The notes beneath the pieces were generated by a model. That model saw nothing but the letters and a program-made list of their open reading frames with translations. It made no database searches and had not been told where the DNA came from. From contig NZ_SOFM01000007.1 in assembly GCF_004402705.1 (NCBI RefSeq), forward strand, positions 248,001 through 312,000: a DNA stretch of 64,000 bases, in the 5' to 3' direction. Origin of the DNA: Cryobacterium mannosilyticum (GTDB lineage: Bacteria > Actinomycetota > Actinomycetes > Actinomycetales > Microbacteriaceae). Both the position numbers and the translations under genes were made by a program. Every line of letters starts with the position of its first letter. Within the stretch, counting starts at the first letter, position 1. This document shows positions 10,943-19,628 of the stretch, piece by piece.

Positions 10943-12157
10943 TTGGCGAAGATCAAGGTTGAAGGCACTGTCGTCGAGCTCGACGGGGACGAGATGACCC
11001 GCATCATCTGGCAGGCGATCAAGGACACCCTGATCCACCCGTATCTCGACATCGACCTCGAGTACTACGACCTGTCGATCCAGAAGCGCGACGAGACCGA
11101 CGACCAGATCACGGTCGACGCGGCCCGCGCCATCCAGAAGCACGGCGTGGGCGTCAAGTGCGCGACCATCACGCCCGACGAGGCCCGGGTCGAGGAATTC
11201 GGCCTGAAGAAGATGTGGGCGTCGCCCAACGGCACGATCCGCAACATCCTCGGCGGCACCATCTTCCGCGAGCCCATCATCATCTCCAACATCCCGCGCC
11301 TCGTGCCCGGCTGGAACAAGCCGATCATCATCGGCCGCCACGCGTTCGGCGACCAGTACAAGGCCACGAACTTCCGTTTCGAGGGTGAAGGCACCCTCAG
11401 CATGACCTTCACCCCGAAGGACGGCAGCGCGCCCCAGGAGTTCGAGGTCTTCCAGGCTCCGGGCAGCGGCGTGGCGATGGGGATGTACAACCTCGACAAG
11501 TCGATCATCGACTTCGCCCGTGCGTCGCTCAACTACGGCCTCGAGCGCAACTACCCGGTATACCTCTCCACGAAGAACACCATCCTCAAGGCCTACGACG
11601 GCCGGTTCAAGGACATTTTCCAGGAGATCTTCGACGCCGAGTTCAAGGAGCGCTACGAGGCCGCCGGTCTCACCTACGAGCACCGCCTCATCGACGACAT
11701 GGTCGCATCCGCCATGAAGTGGGAGGGCGGCTACGTCTGGGCCTGCAAGAACTACGACGGCGACGTTCAGTCCGACACCGTGGCGCAGGGCTTCGGCTCG
11801 CTCGGCCTGATGACCAGCGTGCTCTCCACCCCCGACGGCAAGGTCGTCGAGGCAGAGGCTGCCCACGGAACCGTGACCCGTCACTACCGCCAGCACCAGC
11901 AGGGCAAGCCGACCTCGACCAACCCGATCGCGTCGATCTACGCCTGGACCCGCGGCCTCGCCCACCGGGCCAAGCTCGACGCGAACCCGGCGCTCGCCGA
12001 GTTCTCGCACACCCTCGAAGACGTCGTCATCAAGACGGTCGAGAGCGGCAAGATGACCAAGGACCTCGCGCTCCTGGTCGGCCCGGACCAGGGCTACCTG
12101 ACCACCGAGGAATTCCTCGCGGCCATCGCCGAGAACCTCCGCACCCGCCTGGCCTAG
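10943..12157 (+). CDS. icd: NADP-dependent isocitrate dehydrogenase (homodimeric, eukaryote-like type)
   Basis: Icd oxidatively decarboxylates isocitrate to 2-oxoglutarate in the TCA cycle. The 404-aa length and the motifs VELDGDEMTRIIWQAIKDTL, KKMWASPNGTIRNILGGTIF and AAHGTVTRHYRQHQQGKPTS identify the homodimeric NADP enzyme of subfamily II rather than the E. coli type. I chose the TTG at 10943, because GAGGAGA lies 6 bases upstream and the protein then begins LAKIKVEG as in homologues. The 21-codon upstream extension to 10880 has no support. A strong hairpin terminator follows the stop. Confidence 0.96.
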   Translation: MAKIKVEGTVVELDGDEMTRIIWQAIKDTLIHPYLDIDLEYYDLSIQKRDETDDQITVDAARAIQKHGVGVKCATITPDEARVEEFGLKKMWASPNGTIRNILGGTIFREPIIISNIPRLVPGWNKPIIIGRHAFGDQYKATNFRFEGEGTLSMTFTPKDGSAPQEFEVFQAPGSGVAMGMYNLDKSIIDFARASLNYGLERNYPVYLSTKNTILKAYDGRFKDIFQEIFDAEFKERYEAAGLTYEHRLIDDMVASAMKWEGGYVWACKNYDGDVQSDTVAQGFGSLGLMTSVLSTPDGKVVEAEAAHGTVTRHYRQHQQGKPTSTNPIASIYAWTRGLAHRAKLDANPALAEFSHTLEDVVIKTVESGKMTKDLALLVGPDQGYLTTEEFLAAIAENLRTRLA

Positions 12158-12162
12158 TCCCG

Positions 12163-12210
12163 CTCAACGCAGGAAGGCCCCGACCGTGGTCGGGGCCTTC
12201 CTGCGTTGAG
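12163..12210. terminator. Perfect 23-bp hairpin after icd
   Basis: Bases 12163-12185 and 12188-12210 are exact inverted copies, GC-rich in the upper half, separated by only two bases, so the hairpin closes with a CGTG-type turn. It starts 5 bases after the icd stop and ends 46 bases before the metal ATPase gene. No U tract follows, as is common for actinobacterial terminators. Confidence 0.85.
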
Positions 12211-12255
12211 GCGAGCCTGTCCTTGCTGGCGCGGCGCGCCGCCCGGGGGAACAAT

Positions 12256-14157
12256 ATGAGCATGTCGTCTCTCCTCGGTGCCGTCAGGCGCTACCCGCTC
12301 GTCGCGACCACGGTCATCCTCGGGCTGGTCGGCGTCGTGCTCGCGCTGGCCGGGCTGCCCGACGCCGTCCGCTGGCTGTTCAGCGGGTTCGGGCTGGCCG
12401 TGGCCGCCTACGAGGCCGTCGGCATGATGCGGCAGCTGCGCCGCGGAACATTCGGCATCGACTTCCTCGCCATCACCGCGATCATCGCCACCGTGCTCGT
12501 CGGCGAGTACGTCGCCACCATGATCATCGTGCTCATGCTCACCGGCGGCGCGGCGCTGGAGGACTTCGCGGTGAACCGTGCCAAGCGCGAGCTCAACGCC
12601 CTTCTTCAGCGTGCGCCGCAGATCGCGCACCGGCACTCCGCCGACTTCGCAGAGGTCGAAGACGTGCCTGCTACGGAGGTGCGCGTGGGCGACCACCTCC
12701 TGGTGCGCCCGGCCGAGATCGTGCCCGTCGACGGGGTGCTCGTCACCGACAGCGCCGCGTTCGACGAATCCTCCCTCACCGGGGAAAGCCTGCCGGTCGA
12801 GCGCGTCACCGGCGACGCCATCCTCAGCGGGTCGATCAACGGCCAGGCCGCGGCGACCATCCGCGCCACGGCGACGGCGGCCAACAGCCAGTACCAGCAG
12901 ATCATCGCGCTGGTCGAGGAGGCGGCGGCGAGCAAGGCGCCGGTGGTGCGCCTCGCCGACCGGTACGCGGTGCCGTTCACCGCGGTGTCGCTCCTGATCG
13001 CCGGGCTGGCCTGGCTCCTCGGCGGCGACCCGGCTCGTTTCGCCGAGGTGCTCGTCGTCGCCACCCCCTGCCCGTTGCTGATCTCCGCGCCGGTCGCGTT
13101 CATGGGCGGTATGAGCCGCGCCGCCCGCAACGGCATCATCGTCAAGGGCGGCGGGGTGCTCGAGACCCTGTCGCGGGCGAAGACCGTCGTCTTCGACAAG
13201 ACCGGCACGCTCACCCACGGCACGCCCGCCATCGCCCGGGTGATCCCGGAGGCGGGCTTCGGCGAGGACGAGCTGCTGGCGCTCGCCGCGTCGGCCGAGC
13301 AGTACTCCTCGCACGTGCTCGCGGCATCCGTGATCGCGGCCGCCCGCGCCCGTGGACTCGCCCTGACCTCCACCGACACCGCCAACGAGGTCCCCGCCAA
13401 CGGTGTCGTCGCCCGGCTCGGGACCTCCGAGGTCACCGTCGGCAAGCTGTCCTACGTCAGGGACCGGGCGCCGGACGCCGTGGCCACCCCGCTCGACGGC
13501 GGCGAACTCGCCATCTACCTCGCCGTCGACGGCCGGTTCGCCGGGAGCATCGTGGCCAGCGACCGGCTGCGCGGCAACGCCAGGCAGACGATGGCCGAGT
13601 TGCGGGCGCTGGGCATCACCGAGACCGTCATGCTCACCGGGGACGCCCGCCCGACGGCGGAGCACATCGCGGCACTGGTCGGCATCGAGAGCGTGCAGGC
13701 CGACTGCCTGCCCGTCGACAAGGTCGACGCGGTGCGCGGCCTCACCCGGCGCCCGGTGATCATGGTCGGCGACGGGGTGAACGACGCGCCGGTGCTCGCC
13801 GTCGCCGACGTCGGCATCGCCATGGGTGCCAAGGGTGCGACGGCGGCCAGCGAATCTGCGGACGTGGTCATCCTGATCGACGACCTGTCGCGCACCTCCC
13901 GCGCCGTCGCGATCGGCCAGGACACGATCCGGATCGCCCTGCAGAGCATCTGGCTGGGCATTGCGCTGAGCCTGGCCCTGATGATCCTCGCCGCCGTCGG
14001 GTTCATCCCCGCCACGATCGGCGCCCTGCTGCAGGAGTTCGTCGACCTGGCCACGATCCTGAACGCGCTGCGTGCGATCGGCGGCCGCCGGGATGCCGCG
14101 GTGAAGGCCCAGGCGAGGGCTGAACTGCCCGTCGGCAGTTCAGCCCTCGTGCACTAG
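12256..14157 (+). CDS. P1B-type heavy-metal-transporting ATPase (TPC motif)
   Basis: The 633-aa pump has the phosphorylation site DKTGTLTHG (Asp314), the TGES dephosphorylation loop (SLTGESLPVE), the hinge VGDGVNDAP and six to seven membrane segments. The ion-binding motif is TPC (residues 270-272, VVATPCPLLISAP), not the CPC of copper or zinc pumps. The last membrane region has ALLQEFVD. TPC with QExxD is, as I recall, the signature of subgroup P1B-5, linked to nickel and iron. There is no N-terminal metal-binding domain and no C-terminal hemerythrin domain. Metal specificity is therefore open. The ATG at 12256 follows GGGGGA at about 6 bases. The 3' end contains a terminator-like hairpin. 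Confidence 0.9.
   Translation: MSMSSLLGAVRRYPLVATTVILGLVGVVLALAGLPDAVRWLFSGFGLAVAAYEAVGMMRQLRRGTFGIDFLAITAIIATVLVGEYVATMIIVLMLTGGAALEDFAVNRAKRELNALLQRAPQIAHRHSADFAEVEDVPATEVRVGDHLLVRPAEIVPVDGVLVTDSAAFDESSLTGESLPVERVTGDAILSGSINGQAAATIRATATAANSQYQQIIALVEEAAASKAPVVRLADRYAVPFTAVSLLIAGLAWLLGGDPARFAEVLVVATPCPLLISAPVAFMGGMSRAARNGIIVKGGGVLETLSRAKTVVFDKTGTLTHGTPAIARVIPEAGFGEDELLALAASAEQYSSHVLAASVIAAARARGLALTSTDTANEVPANGVVARLGTSEVTVGKLSYVRDRAPDAVATPLDGGELAIYLAVDGRFAGSIVASDRLRGNARQTMAELRALGITETVMLTGDARPTAEHIAALVGIESVQADCLPVDKVDAVRGLTRRPVIMVGDGVNDAPVLAVADVGIAMGAKGATAASESADVVILIDDLSRTSRAVAIGQDTIRIALQSIWLGIALSLALMILAAVGFIPATIGALLQEFVDLATILNALRAIGGRRDAAVKAQARAELPVGSSALVH
14114..14149. terminator. 16-bp perfect hairpin inside the 3' end of the metal ATPase gene
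   Basis: CGAGGGCTGAACTGCC (14114-14129) and its exact complement (14134-14149) enclose a CGTC loop. The hairpin ends 5 bases before the stop triplet at 14155-14157, so the last dozen codons are also a probable intrinsic terminator that separates this gene from the AraC regulator 40 bases downstream. Confidence 0.65.
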
Positions 14158-14200
14158 CCACCCGCTGGCGCGGGTCGCCGGTGGGTTCTACGGTGGCTGC

Positions 14201-15097
14201 ATGACCTATCTCGAGCGGCCCGTCCCCGAGCCACTCGCCCCTGCCGTGACCCGGGTCTGGTATCTGGAGGCGGAAACGGCCGCCCGCTTCGAGCGGATCT
14301 TCCCGCAACCTGCCGTGCACTTCATCCTCAACCTGTCCGGTCCGTATCTCCTGCTCGATCAGGGTGCGGGGCAGGTGCGTTCCTTCCCGGCCGGTTTCCT
14401 CTCCGGGCTGCAACGCCGATACCTGACCATCCAAAGCCCGCCGGTGATCCGGCACATCGGTGTGGAGCTGGCTCCGTTCGGCCTCGCCCGGTTCAGCACG
14501 CTCCGCGCAGAAGCGCTGGCCGGCACCGTCACAGACAGCCAGGGCCTGATCGGCGACACCACGGCGTTGCGGGACGCGGTGCGGGCGTCGCTGGCGGCGA
14601 CCCCGGGCGAGCCCGGCCACGCTGCGGCGCTCGACCTGGTGCTGGCTCACCTGCAGGCCTGCGCCAGGCCAGGCCGGGTGCCGCCGGCCGGCATCCTCCG
14701 TGCCTGGGCGCGGGTCCAGACCGACCCCGATGAGCCGGTCGCATCGATCGCGGCCGGCGCCGGGCTGAGCCACCGCGCGCTCATCGACGGGTTCAGAACC
14801 TGGTGCGGAGTGACCCCCAAGGTGTTCGCCGACATCGTGCGATTCCGGCAGTTCGTCGCCGCTCTCCCGCTCGACGGGCCGATGCCGCCGTGGTCCGAGT
14901 TCGTCGGGGCATCCGGCTACTACGACCAGCCTCACTTCATCCGGGTGTTCCGTGCGTTCACGGGGTTCACCCCGTCCCGCTACCTCGAGATCGTGGCTCG
15001 CTACGGCACCGACTACGCCGCCTTCGTGCCGCTGGACACCCCGGGGGACGAGACGGAAAAATATACAAGCCGGGCCGCCGACCGATTGCTACCGTGA
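14201..15097 (+). CDS. AraC family transcriptional regulator
   Basis: The 298-aa protein has an N-terminal sensor domain of the DUF6597 type (PEPLAPAVTRVWYLEAE, then PQPAVHFILNLSGPYLLLDQ). Its C-terminal AraC helix-turn-helix pair ends with the signature YYDQPHFIRVFRAFTGFTPS. It probably controls the small membrane protein gene that starts 19 bases downstream. The ligand is unknown. Confidence 0.85.
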   Translation: MTYLERPVPEPLAPAVTRVWYLEAETAARFERIFPQPAVHFILNLSGPYLLLDQGAGQVRSFPAGFLSGLQRRYLTIQSPPVIRHIGVELAPFGLARFSTLRAEALAGTVTDSQGLIGDTTALRDAVRASLAATPGEPGHAAALDLVLAHLQACARPGRVPPAGILRAWARVQTDPDEPVASIAAGAGLSHRALIDGFRTWCGVTPKVFADIVRFRQFVAALPLDGPMPPWSEFVGASGYYDQPHFIRVFRAFTGFTPSRYLEIVARYGTDYAAFVPLDTPGDETEKYTSRAADRLLP

Positions 15098-15116
15098 TGC
15101 GTCGGAAAGAGGAATC

Positions 15117-15509
15117 ATGGATGCCCCACTCAATTGGCTCGCGGTCCTCCTGGCCGCCGCCTCCACCTTCGTCATCGGCGGGCTCTGGTACTCGCTGCTC
15201 TTCGCCGGGCCCTGGCAGCGCGCGGCCGGCCTGAGCGATGAGCAGCTGACGACAGGGTCGGCCCGGATCTTCATCGGCTCCTTCCTGCTGGCCCTGGTGA
15301 TGGCCGCCAGCCTGGCGGCGTTCATCGGAGACGCAGGTTTCGTCTTCGGAGTGTTCGCGGGCGCGGCGGCGGGACTCACCTTCGTCGCGGCGGCGGTCGG
15401 GGTGACCTACCTGTTCGAACGACGGAGCCTTCGCCTGTTCGCCATCAACGCGTCATTCAGCGTGCTGTCGTTCACCGTGATGGGCGCCATCATCGGTGCG
15501 CTGCAGTAG
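15117..15509 (+). CDS. DUF1761 small membrane protein
   Basis: The 130-aa protein has four predicted membrane segments, starting LNWLAVLLAAASTFVIGGLW, with the WYS...F.GPW...AGLS arrangement typical of DUF1761. No enzymatic residues are apparent. AAAGAGG sits 5-6 bases before the ATG at 15117. The gene closely follows the AraC regulator on the same strand, so regulator and target are likely co-transcribed. Function is unknown. Confidence 0.82.
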   Translation: MDAPLNWLAVLLAAASTFVIGGLWYSLLFAGPWQRAAGLSDEQLTTGSARIFIGSFLLALVMAASLAAFIGDAGFVFGVFAGAAAGLTFVAAAVGVTYLFERRSLRLFAINASFSVLSFTVMGAIIGALQ

Positions 15510-15549
15510 CCGGTGCGCGGCGCGGCGGCCGAGGCCGTAGCCTGAGGGG

Positions 15550-16770
15550 ATGCGACGCATCCGCCTCAGCTCAGGAGCCACACGGCCCGGGGCGGCCCCG
15601 AAGCCGCGGCTCTCCCGCGAGGTGGTCGTGCTCGGCGTGATCGCGTTCTTCGTGATGGTCGGCTTCGGCGTCGTCGTGCCCGTGCTGCCGGTCTACGTGC
15701 GCAGCTTCGGGGTGGGCAACCTGGAGATCGGCGCCGTCGTCTCCGCGTTCGCGCTGATGCGCTTCGTCGCGAGCCCGTTCTGCGGCCGGCTGATCGACTG
15801 GGCCGGCGAGCGGGCGATCCTGACGACGGGCATCGGGATCGTCGCGCTCTCCAGCGGCCTGGTCGGCGTCGCCCAGAACTACCCGCAGCTTCTCCTGCTC
15901 CGCGGGGCCGGCGGCATCGGGTCCGCCATGTTCACGGTATCCGCGATGACCCTGCTCCTCGGCTCCACCTCGCCGGGCATCCGCGGCCGCGCGATCGGCT
16001 TCTACCAGGGCGGGTTCCTCCTCGGCGGCATGGCCGGCCCCGCGCTCGGCGGCCTCCTCGCCACGATCTCCCTGACCGCGCCGTTCTTCTTCTACGCCGG
16101 CACGCTGACCGTGGCCGGCATCCTCGGGCTCCTGCTGCTGGGCCCGAGCCGGCGCACCGGGGTCGACGAGGCGGGCGTCGCCGTGCCGAGGGTCCCGTTC
16201 CGCACCGTGCTGCGCGACCCCCGCTTCCGGGCGGCCTGCCTGGCCAACTTCTCCCAGGGCTGGACCTCCTTCGGCGTGCGGAACGCCCTCATCCCGGTGC
16301 TCGTGGTCGAGGTGCTCCGGGGCCCCAGCTCATGGACCGGGATCGCCTTCGCGTTCGCGGCCGTGGCCCAGACCGTCGCGCTCGCCCCCGCGGCCCGGTT
16401 CGTCGACACGGTCGGCCGCCGCCCGGCCATCATCGGGGCGTACGCGCTGGCCGCCGCGACGATCATGGCGGTGCCGTTCGCGCCTGACATCGTCGTGCTC
16501 ACCGGGCTGCTCTGCGTCTACGGGGTCGCCTCGGCGTTCATGGGCACCGCCCCGGCGGCCGCGGTGGGCGACGCGGCCGGCGCCGGCGGGGGCCGCCCCG
16601 TCGCGGTGTTCTCGATGTTCTCCGACTTCGGCGCGATCATCGGCCCGCTGGTCGCCGGGTTCCTCGCCGACCGGTTGTCGTACCCGATGGCGTTCCTGGT
16701 CGGGGCGTTGTTCTTCCTCGCGACCTCGCTCTACGCCACCCGGATGCCTCGCGAGGCCCGCCGGGCCTGA
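15550..16770 (+). CDS. MFS transporter, DHA1-like
   Basis: The 406-aa protein has twelve membrane segments. The loop 2-3 signature is degenerate but present (FCGRLIDWAGERAILTTG), and the helix-5 motif C region (YQGGFLLGGMAGPALGG) marks a drug:H+ antiporter-type exporter. The substrate is not predictable. It starts 40 bases after the DUF1761 gene and could belong to the same transcript. It is convergent with the YrdB-like gene, with 5 bases between stops. Confidence 0.85.
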   Translation: MRRIRLSSGATRPGAAPKPRLSREVVVLGVIAFFVMVGFGVVVPVLPVYVRSFGVGNLEIGAVVSAFALMRFVASPFCGRLIDWAGERAILTTGIGIVALSSGLVGVAQNYPQLLLLRGAGGIGSAMFTVSAMTLLLGSTSPGIRGRAIGFYQGGFLLGGMAGPALGGLLATISLTAPFFFYAGTLTVAGILGLLLLGPSRRTGVDEAGVAVPRVPFRTVLRDPRFRAACLANFSQGWTSFGVRNALIPVLVVEVLRGPSSWTGIAFAFAAVAQTVALAPAARFVDTVGRRPAIIGAYALAAATIMAVPFAPDIVVLTGLLCVYGVASAFMGTAPAAAVGDAAGAGGGRPVAVFSMFSDFGAIIGPLVAGFLADRLSYPMAFLVGALFFLATSLYATRMPREARRA

Positions 16771-16775
16771 CCCGG

Positions 16776-17126
16776 CTAGCGCAGTTCGGAACGGCCGGTG
16801 AGCACGCCGCTCACCGTCGCCACCAGGGCGAAGACCACGCCGACCAGCGGCAGGCCCAGGTCCCACCAGGCGAGCGCCGCGGCGCCGAAGACGGCGATCT
16901 CGACGACGGCCTTGCCGAACGGGTCGAGGGTGAACACGGCCTTGGGGGAGCGGAAGAGCGCCCAGAGCAGCACCGCGACGGCCGGGGCGGCGATGCCGAC
17001 GAGCACGCCGGGCCAGGGCAGCGGCCACGCCGCGAAGCCCCAGAAGCCGAGGGTGACGAACGCGAAGAGTTCGAGCAGGAACCGCAGGATGTCGTTGGCG
17101 CCGACCTGCGCGCGGGTATTTGTCAC
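16776..17126 (-). CDS. YrdB family (DUF2568) membrane protein
   Basis: The 116-aa protein has four hydrophobic segments (LRFLLELFAFVTLGFWGFAAW, VLVGIAAPAVAVLLWALF, VVEIAVFGAAALAWWDLG, VGVVFALVATVSGVLTG) and the AVFTLDPFGKAVVE loop characteristic of YrdB/DUF2568. Function is unknown. It stands alone, with an inverted repeat just upstream between it and purU. Confidence 0.8.
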   Translation of the reverse strand: MTNTRAQVGANDILRFLLELFAFVTLGFWGFAAWPLPWPGVLVGIAAPAVAVLLWALFRSPKAVFTLDPFGKAVVEIAVFGAAALAWWDLGLPLVGVVFALVATVSGVLTGRSELR

Positions 17127-17154
17127 GTGCCCAATCCTAGCGAGCCGCCGGGTG

Positions 17155-17190
17155 TCGGCAGGCTCGGCCGCCGGTGGTCGAGCCTGCCGA
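17155..17190. repeat. Intergenic palindromic element (REP-like)
   Basis: TCGGCAGGCTCG (17155-17166) and CGAGCCTGCCGA (17179-17190) are a perfect 12-bp inverted pair around a 12-base loop. The right half, GGTGGTCGAGCCTGCCGAGACC, resembles a short extragenic palindrome that I recognise as recurrent in Microbacteriaceae genomes (a TGGTCGAGCCTG(T/C)CGAGACC core). It lies between the starts and ends of two leftward genes and may act as a terminator for purU. Confidence 0.6.
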
Positions 17191-17216
17191 GACCGGTCGC
17201 CCCGCGGAATCCCGGG

Positions 17217-18089
17217 TCAGCGGAAGATGATGGTTCGGGCGCCGTCCTGCAGCACCCGGTGTTCGGCGAACCAGGTCACCGCCTGGGTGAGCGTGCGGCT
17301 TTCCTCGTCCTGCCCGATCGAGACGAGCTCGGCCGGGGTGCGGGAGTGGTCCACCCGCACGACGTTCTGCTCGATGATCGGCCCCTCGTCGAGGTCGCCC
17401 GTGACGAAGTGCGCGGTCGCGCCGATCAGCTTCACCCCGCGGGCGTGGGCCTGCTTGTAGGGGCTCGCACCCTTGAACCCGGGCAGGAACGAGTGGTGGA
17501 TGTTGATGGCGCGGCCCTCGAGCACCTCGCACAGCTCGGGGGAGAGGATCTGCATGTACCGGGCCAGCACGACCAGCTCGATGTCCTCCTCCTCGATCGC
17601 CTCGACGACGCGGGCCTCGAACGCGGCCTTGCTGGCGGCATCCGTGATCGGCAGGGACTCGAACGGCACGCCGTAGAAGCCGACCAGGTCGCGCAGGGTG
17701 CCGTGGTTGGACAGCACCAGCGGCACCTCGATCGGCAGCTGGCCGCCGCGCTGGCGGAAGAGCAGGTCGTTGACGCAGTTGCCCGCCGTCGACGCGAGCA
17801 CGAGGGTGCGGACCGGACGGCCGACGACGTCGATGACGGACTCCATCGCGTACCTCTCCACCACCGGCGCGAGCTCGGCCTCGAGCTCCTCGCGCGGTGC
17901 GGGGCACTCCACCTGCAGCCGCATGAAGAACCGGCCGGTGTCGGCGCTGGTGAACTGCTGGCTCTCGGTGATGTTGCCGCTGGCCCGCACGATCGCGCCG
18001 CTGACCGCGTGCACGATGCCCGGCTGGTCGACGCAGACGAGGGTGATCACCCAGTGGTGACGTGTGCGGGGCGCAAGCGTGGAAGTCAT
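17217..18089 (-). CDS. purU: Formyltetrahydrofolate deformylase
   Basis: PurU hydrolyses 10-formyl-THF to formate and THF, balancing one-carbon units for purine and glycine synthesis. The 290-aa protein has an N-terminal ACT domain (WVITLVCVDQPGIVHAVSGA) and a C-terminal formyl-transferase fold with VLARYMQILS, INIHHSFLPGFKGASPYKQA, the catalytic-region GATAHFV and the conserved DEGPIIEQ. The length is standard. It is an isolated leftward gene. The other folate genes of the window (glyA, folD) are 10 kb away. Confidence 0.95.
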   Translation of the reverse strand: MTSTLAPRTRHHWVITLVCVDQPGIVHAVSGAIVRASGNITESQQFTSADTGRFFMRLQVECPAPREELEAELAPVVERYAMESVIDVVGRPVRTLVLASTAGNCVNDLLFRQRGGQLPIEVPLVLSNHGTLRDLVGFYGVPFESLPITDAASKAAFEARVVEAIEEEDIELVVLARYMQILSPELCEVLEGRAINIHHSFLPGFKGASPYKQAHARGVKLIGATAHFVTGDLDEGPIIEQNVVRVDHSRTPAELVSIGQDEESRTLTQAVTWFAEHRVLQDGARTIIFR

Positions 18090-18263
18090 CCGACTAGGTT
18101 ACCGGCCTCCCCGGCCGCTCGGATTTCACGTCGGGTAGACTGGGCAGTGGTCGGCGCAGTACGCCGGCCCCGGGCGCGCACGTCGGCGCGCAGTCAATCC
18201 GGACCGGCCCCGCTGCGACAGAGCGGCGGGCGCCACTGTTCCCGTCTGTGAGCCACAGCCACC

Positions 18264-19553
18264 ATGTCATTCACCGCGCCCATCACCCTGCCATCGTCAG
18301 ACCCCTCCGGCGAACGGGGCAGCCCCGGCCAGACGCCGGGCCCGTTCCCGTGGGTGGGGCTGATCGCCCTCGCCGCGGCCGTGTTCCTGTCGGTCACCTC
18401 CGAGATGCTGCCGACCGGCCTGCTGCCGGACATGAGCCGGGCCCTCGGGGTCAGCGAAGCCCAGGTGGGGCTGCTCGTCTCCTGGTTCGCCTTCACCGTG
18501 GTGCTCACGAGCACCTCCCTCGCCCACCTCACCCGCCGGCTGCCCCGGCACGGCCTGATCGTGCTCGTGCTGGTCGTGCTCGCCATCAGCAATGTGCTCA
18601 CCGCGATCGCCCCGAACTACGCCTTCATGGTGGGCGGGCGCATCCTCGGCGGCATGGCGCACGGCCTGTTCTGGGCCGTGGTCGGCGCCTACGCGGCGCA
18701 CCTGGTGCCCCGGGAGCAGATCGGCCGGGCCGTGGCGATCACGGTGTCCGGAGGCACCCTCGCGTTCGTGTTCGGCGTTCCGCTGGCGACGGCCGCCGGC
18801 CACCTGCTGGGCTGGCGGCTCTCCTTCGTCGCCCTCGCCGGGTTGATGCTGGTGGGGGCGGTCGTCGTCTGGCGGTTCCTGCCGCGCGTGTCGCACTACG
18901 GCGCCCGCCGCACTCCGGCCGAGCGAGCCGCGCTCGCCGACGCCGCGCCCGCAACCGCGGCGACACCGGCCGAACCGCGCCGCGACCCGACCATGCCCGC
19001 CGTGATCCTGCTCTCTGCCATCACGGCGCTGACCATGGTCGGGCACTACACCTTCTACACCTACATCGCCCCGTTCCTGATCGACGGGCTCGGCGTGGAC
19101 GGCGCCGCCGTCGCGCCGCTCCTGTTCGCCTACGGGATCGCCGGCGCGGTCGGGCTGGTGCTCTCCGGCACCGTGTTCGGTCCCAGGCCCCAGCTCGGAC
19201 TGGTCGTCGGCATCACGGTCTCCGCGCTGAGCGTCACCGTCCTGGCGCTGTTCGCGTCGACGCTGCCGGTCGCCATCACCGCCTTCGTGCTCTGGGGGCT
19301 GGCCTTCGGCACCCTGCCGCCGCTGCTGCAGACCAGGCTGCTGCGCACCGCCTCCCGGCGCATCCGCGACACGGCCAGCGCCATCTACACCACCGCCTTC
19401 AACGCCGGCATCGGCGGCGGGGCGCTGCTCGGCGCCGCCCTGCTCAACACGGTGGGCATGGACGCCGTGCCGGTGACCTACATCGGCATCCTGGTGCTCG
19501 CCCTCGTGCTGGTCATCGTCAGCGACGCGGTCACCCGCCGCCGCTCCGCCTGA
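18264..19553 (+). CDS. MFS transporter (AraJ/sugar-efflux-like, DHA1)
   Basis: The 429-aa protein has twelve membrane helices with a hydrophilic central loop near residues 215-240. Early sequence VTSEMLPTGLLPDMSRALGV matches the TSE..P.G(L/M)LP signature of the YdhP/AraJ/NepI exporter group. VGGRILGGMAHGLFWAVVG gives the helix-4 region with its conserved Arg. Export of sugars, nucleosides or drugs is typical of the group, but the substrate is not predictable. It is divergent from purU. Confidence 0.85.
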   Translation: MSFTAPITLPSSDPSGERGSPGQTPGPFPWVGLIALAAAVFLSVTSEMLPTGLLPDMSRALGVSEAQVGLLVSWFAFTVVLTSTSLAHLTRRLPRHGLIVLVLVVLAISNVLTAIAPNYAFMVGGRILGGMAHGLFWAVVGAYAAHLVPREQIGRAVAITVSGGTLAFVFGVPLATAAGHLLGWRLSFVALAGLMLVGAVVVWRFLPRVSHYGARRTPAERAALADAAPATAATPAEPRRDPTMPAVILLSAITALTMVGHYTFYTYIAPFLIDGLGVDGAAVAPLLFAYGIAGAVGLVLSGTVFGPRPQLGLVVGITVSALSVTVLALFASTLPVAITAFVLWGLAFGTLPPLLQTRLLRTASRRIRDTASAIYTTAFNAGIGGGALLGAALLNTVGMDAVPVTYIGILVLALVLVIVSDAVTRRRSA

Positions 19554-19628
19554 GCCGCGCCGCCTGAGCCGCGCCTGGGCAGGTCGGCGACCGGGCGCCG
19601 GCCGTCAGCCTGCGCCTGGGGAACGTGC

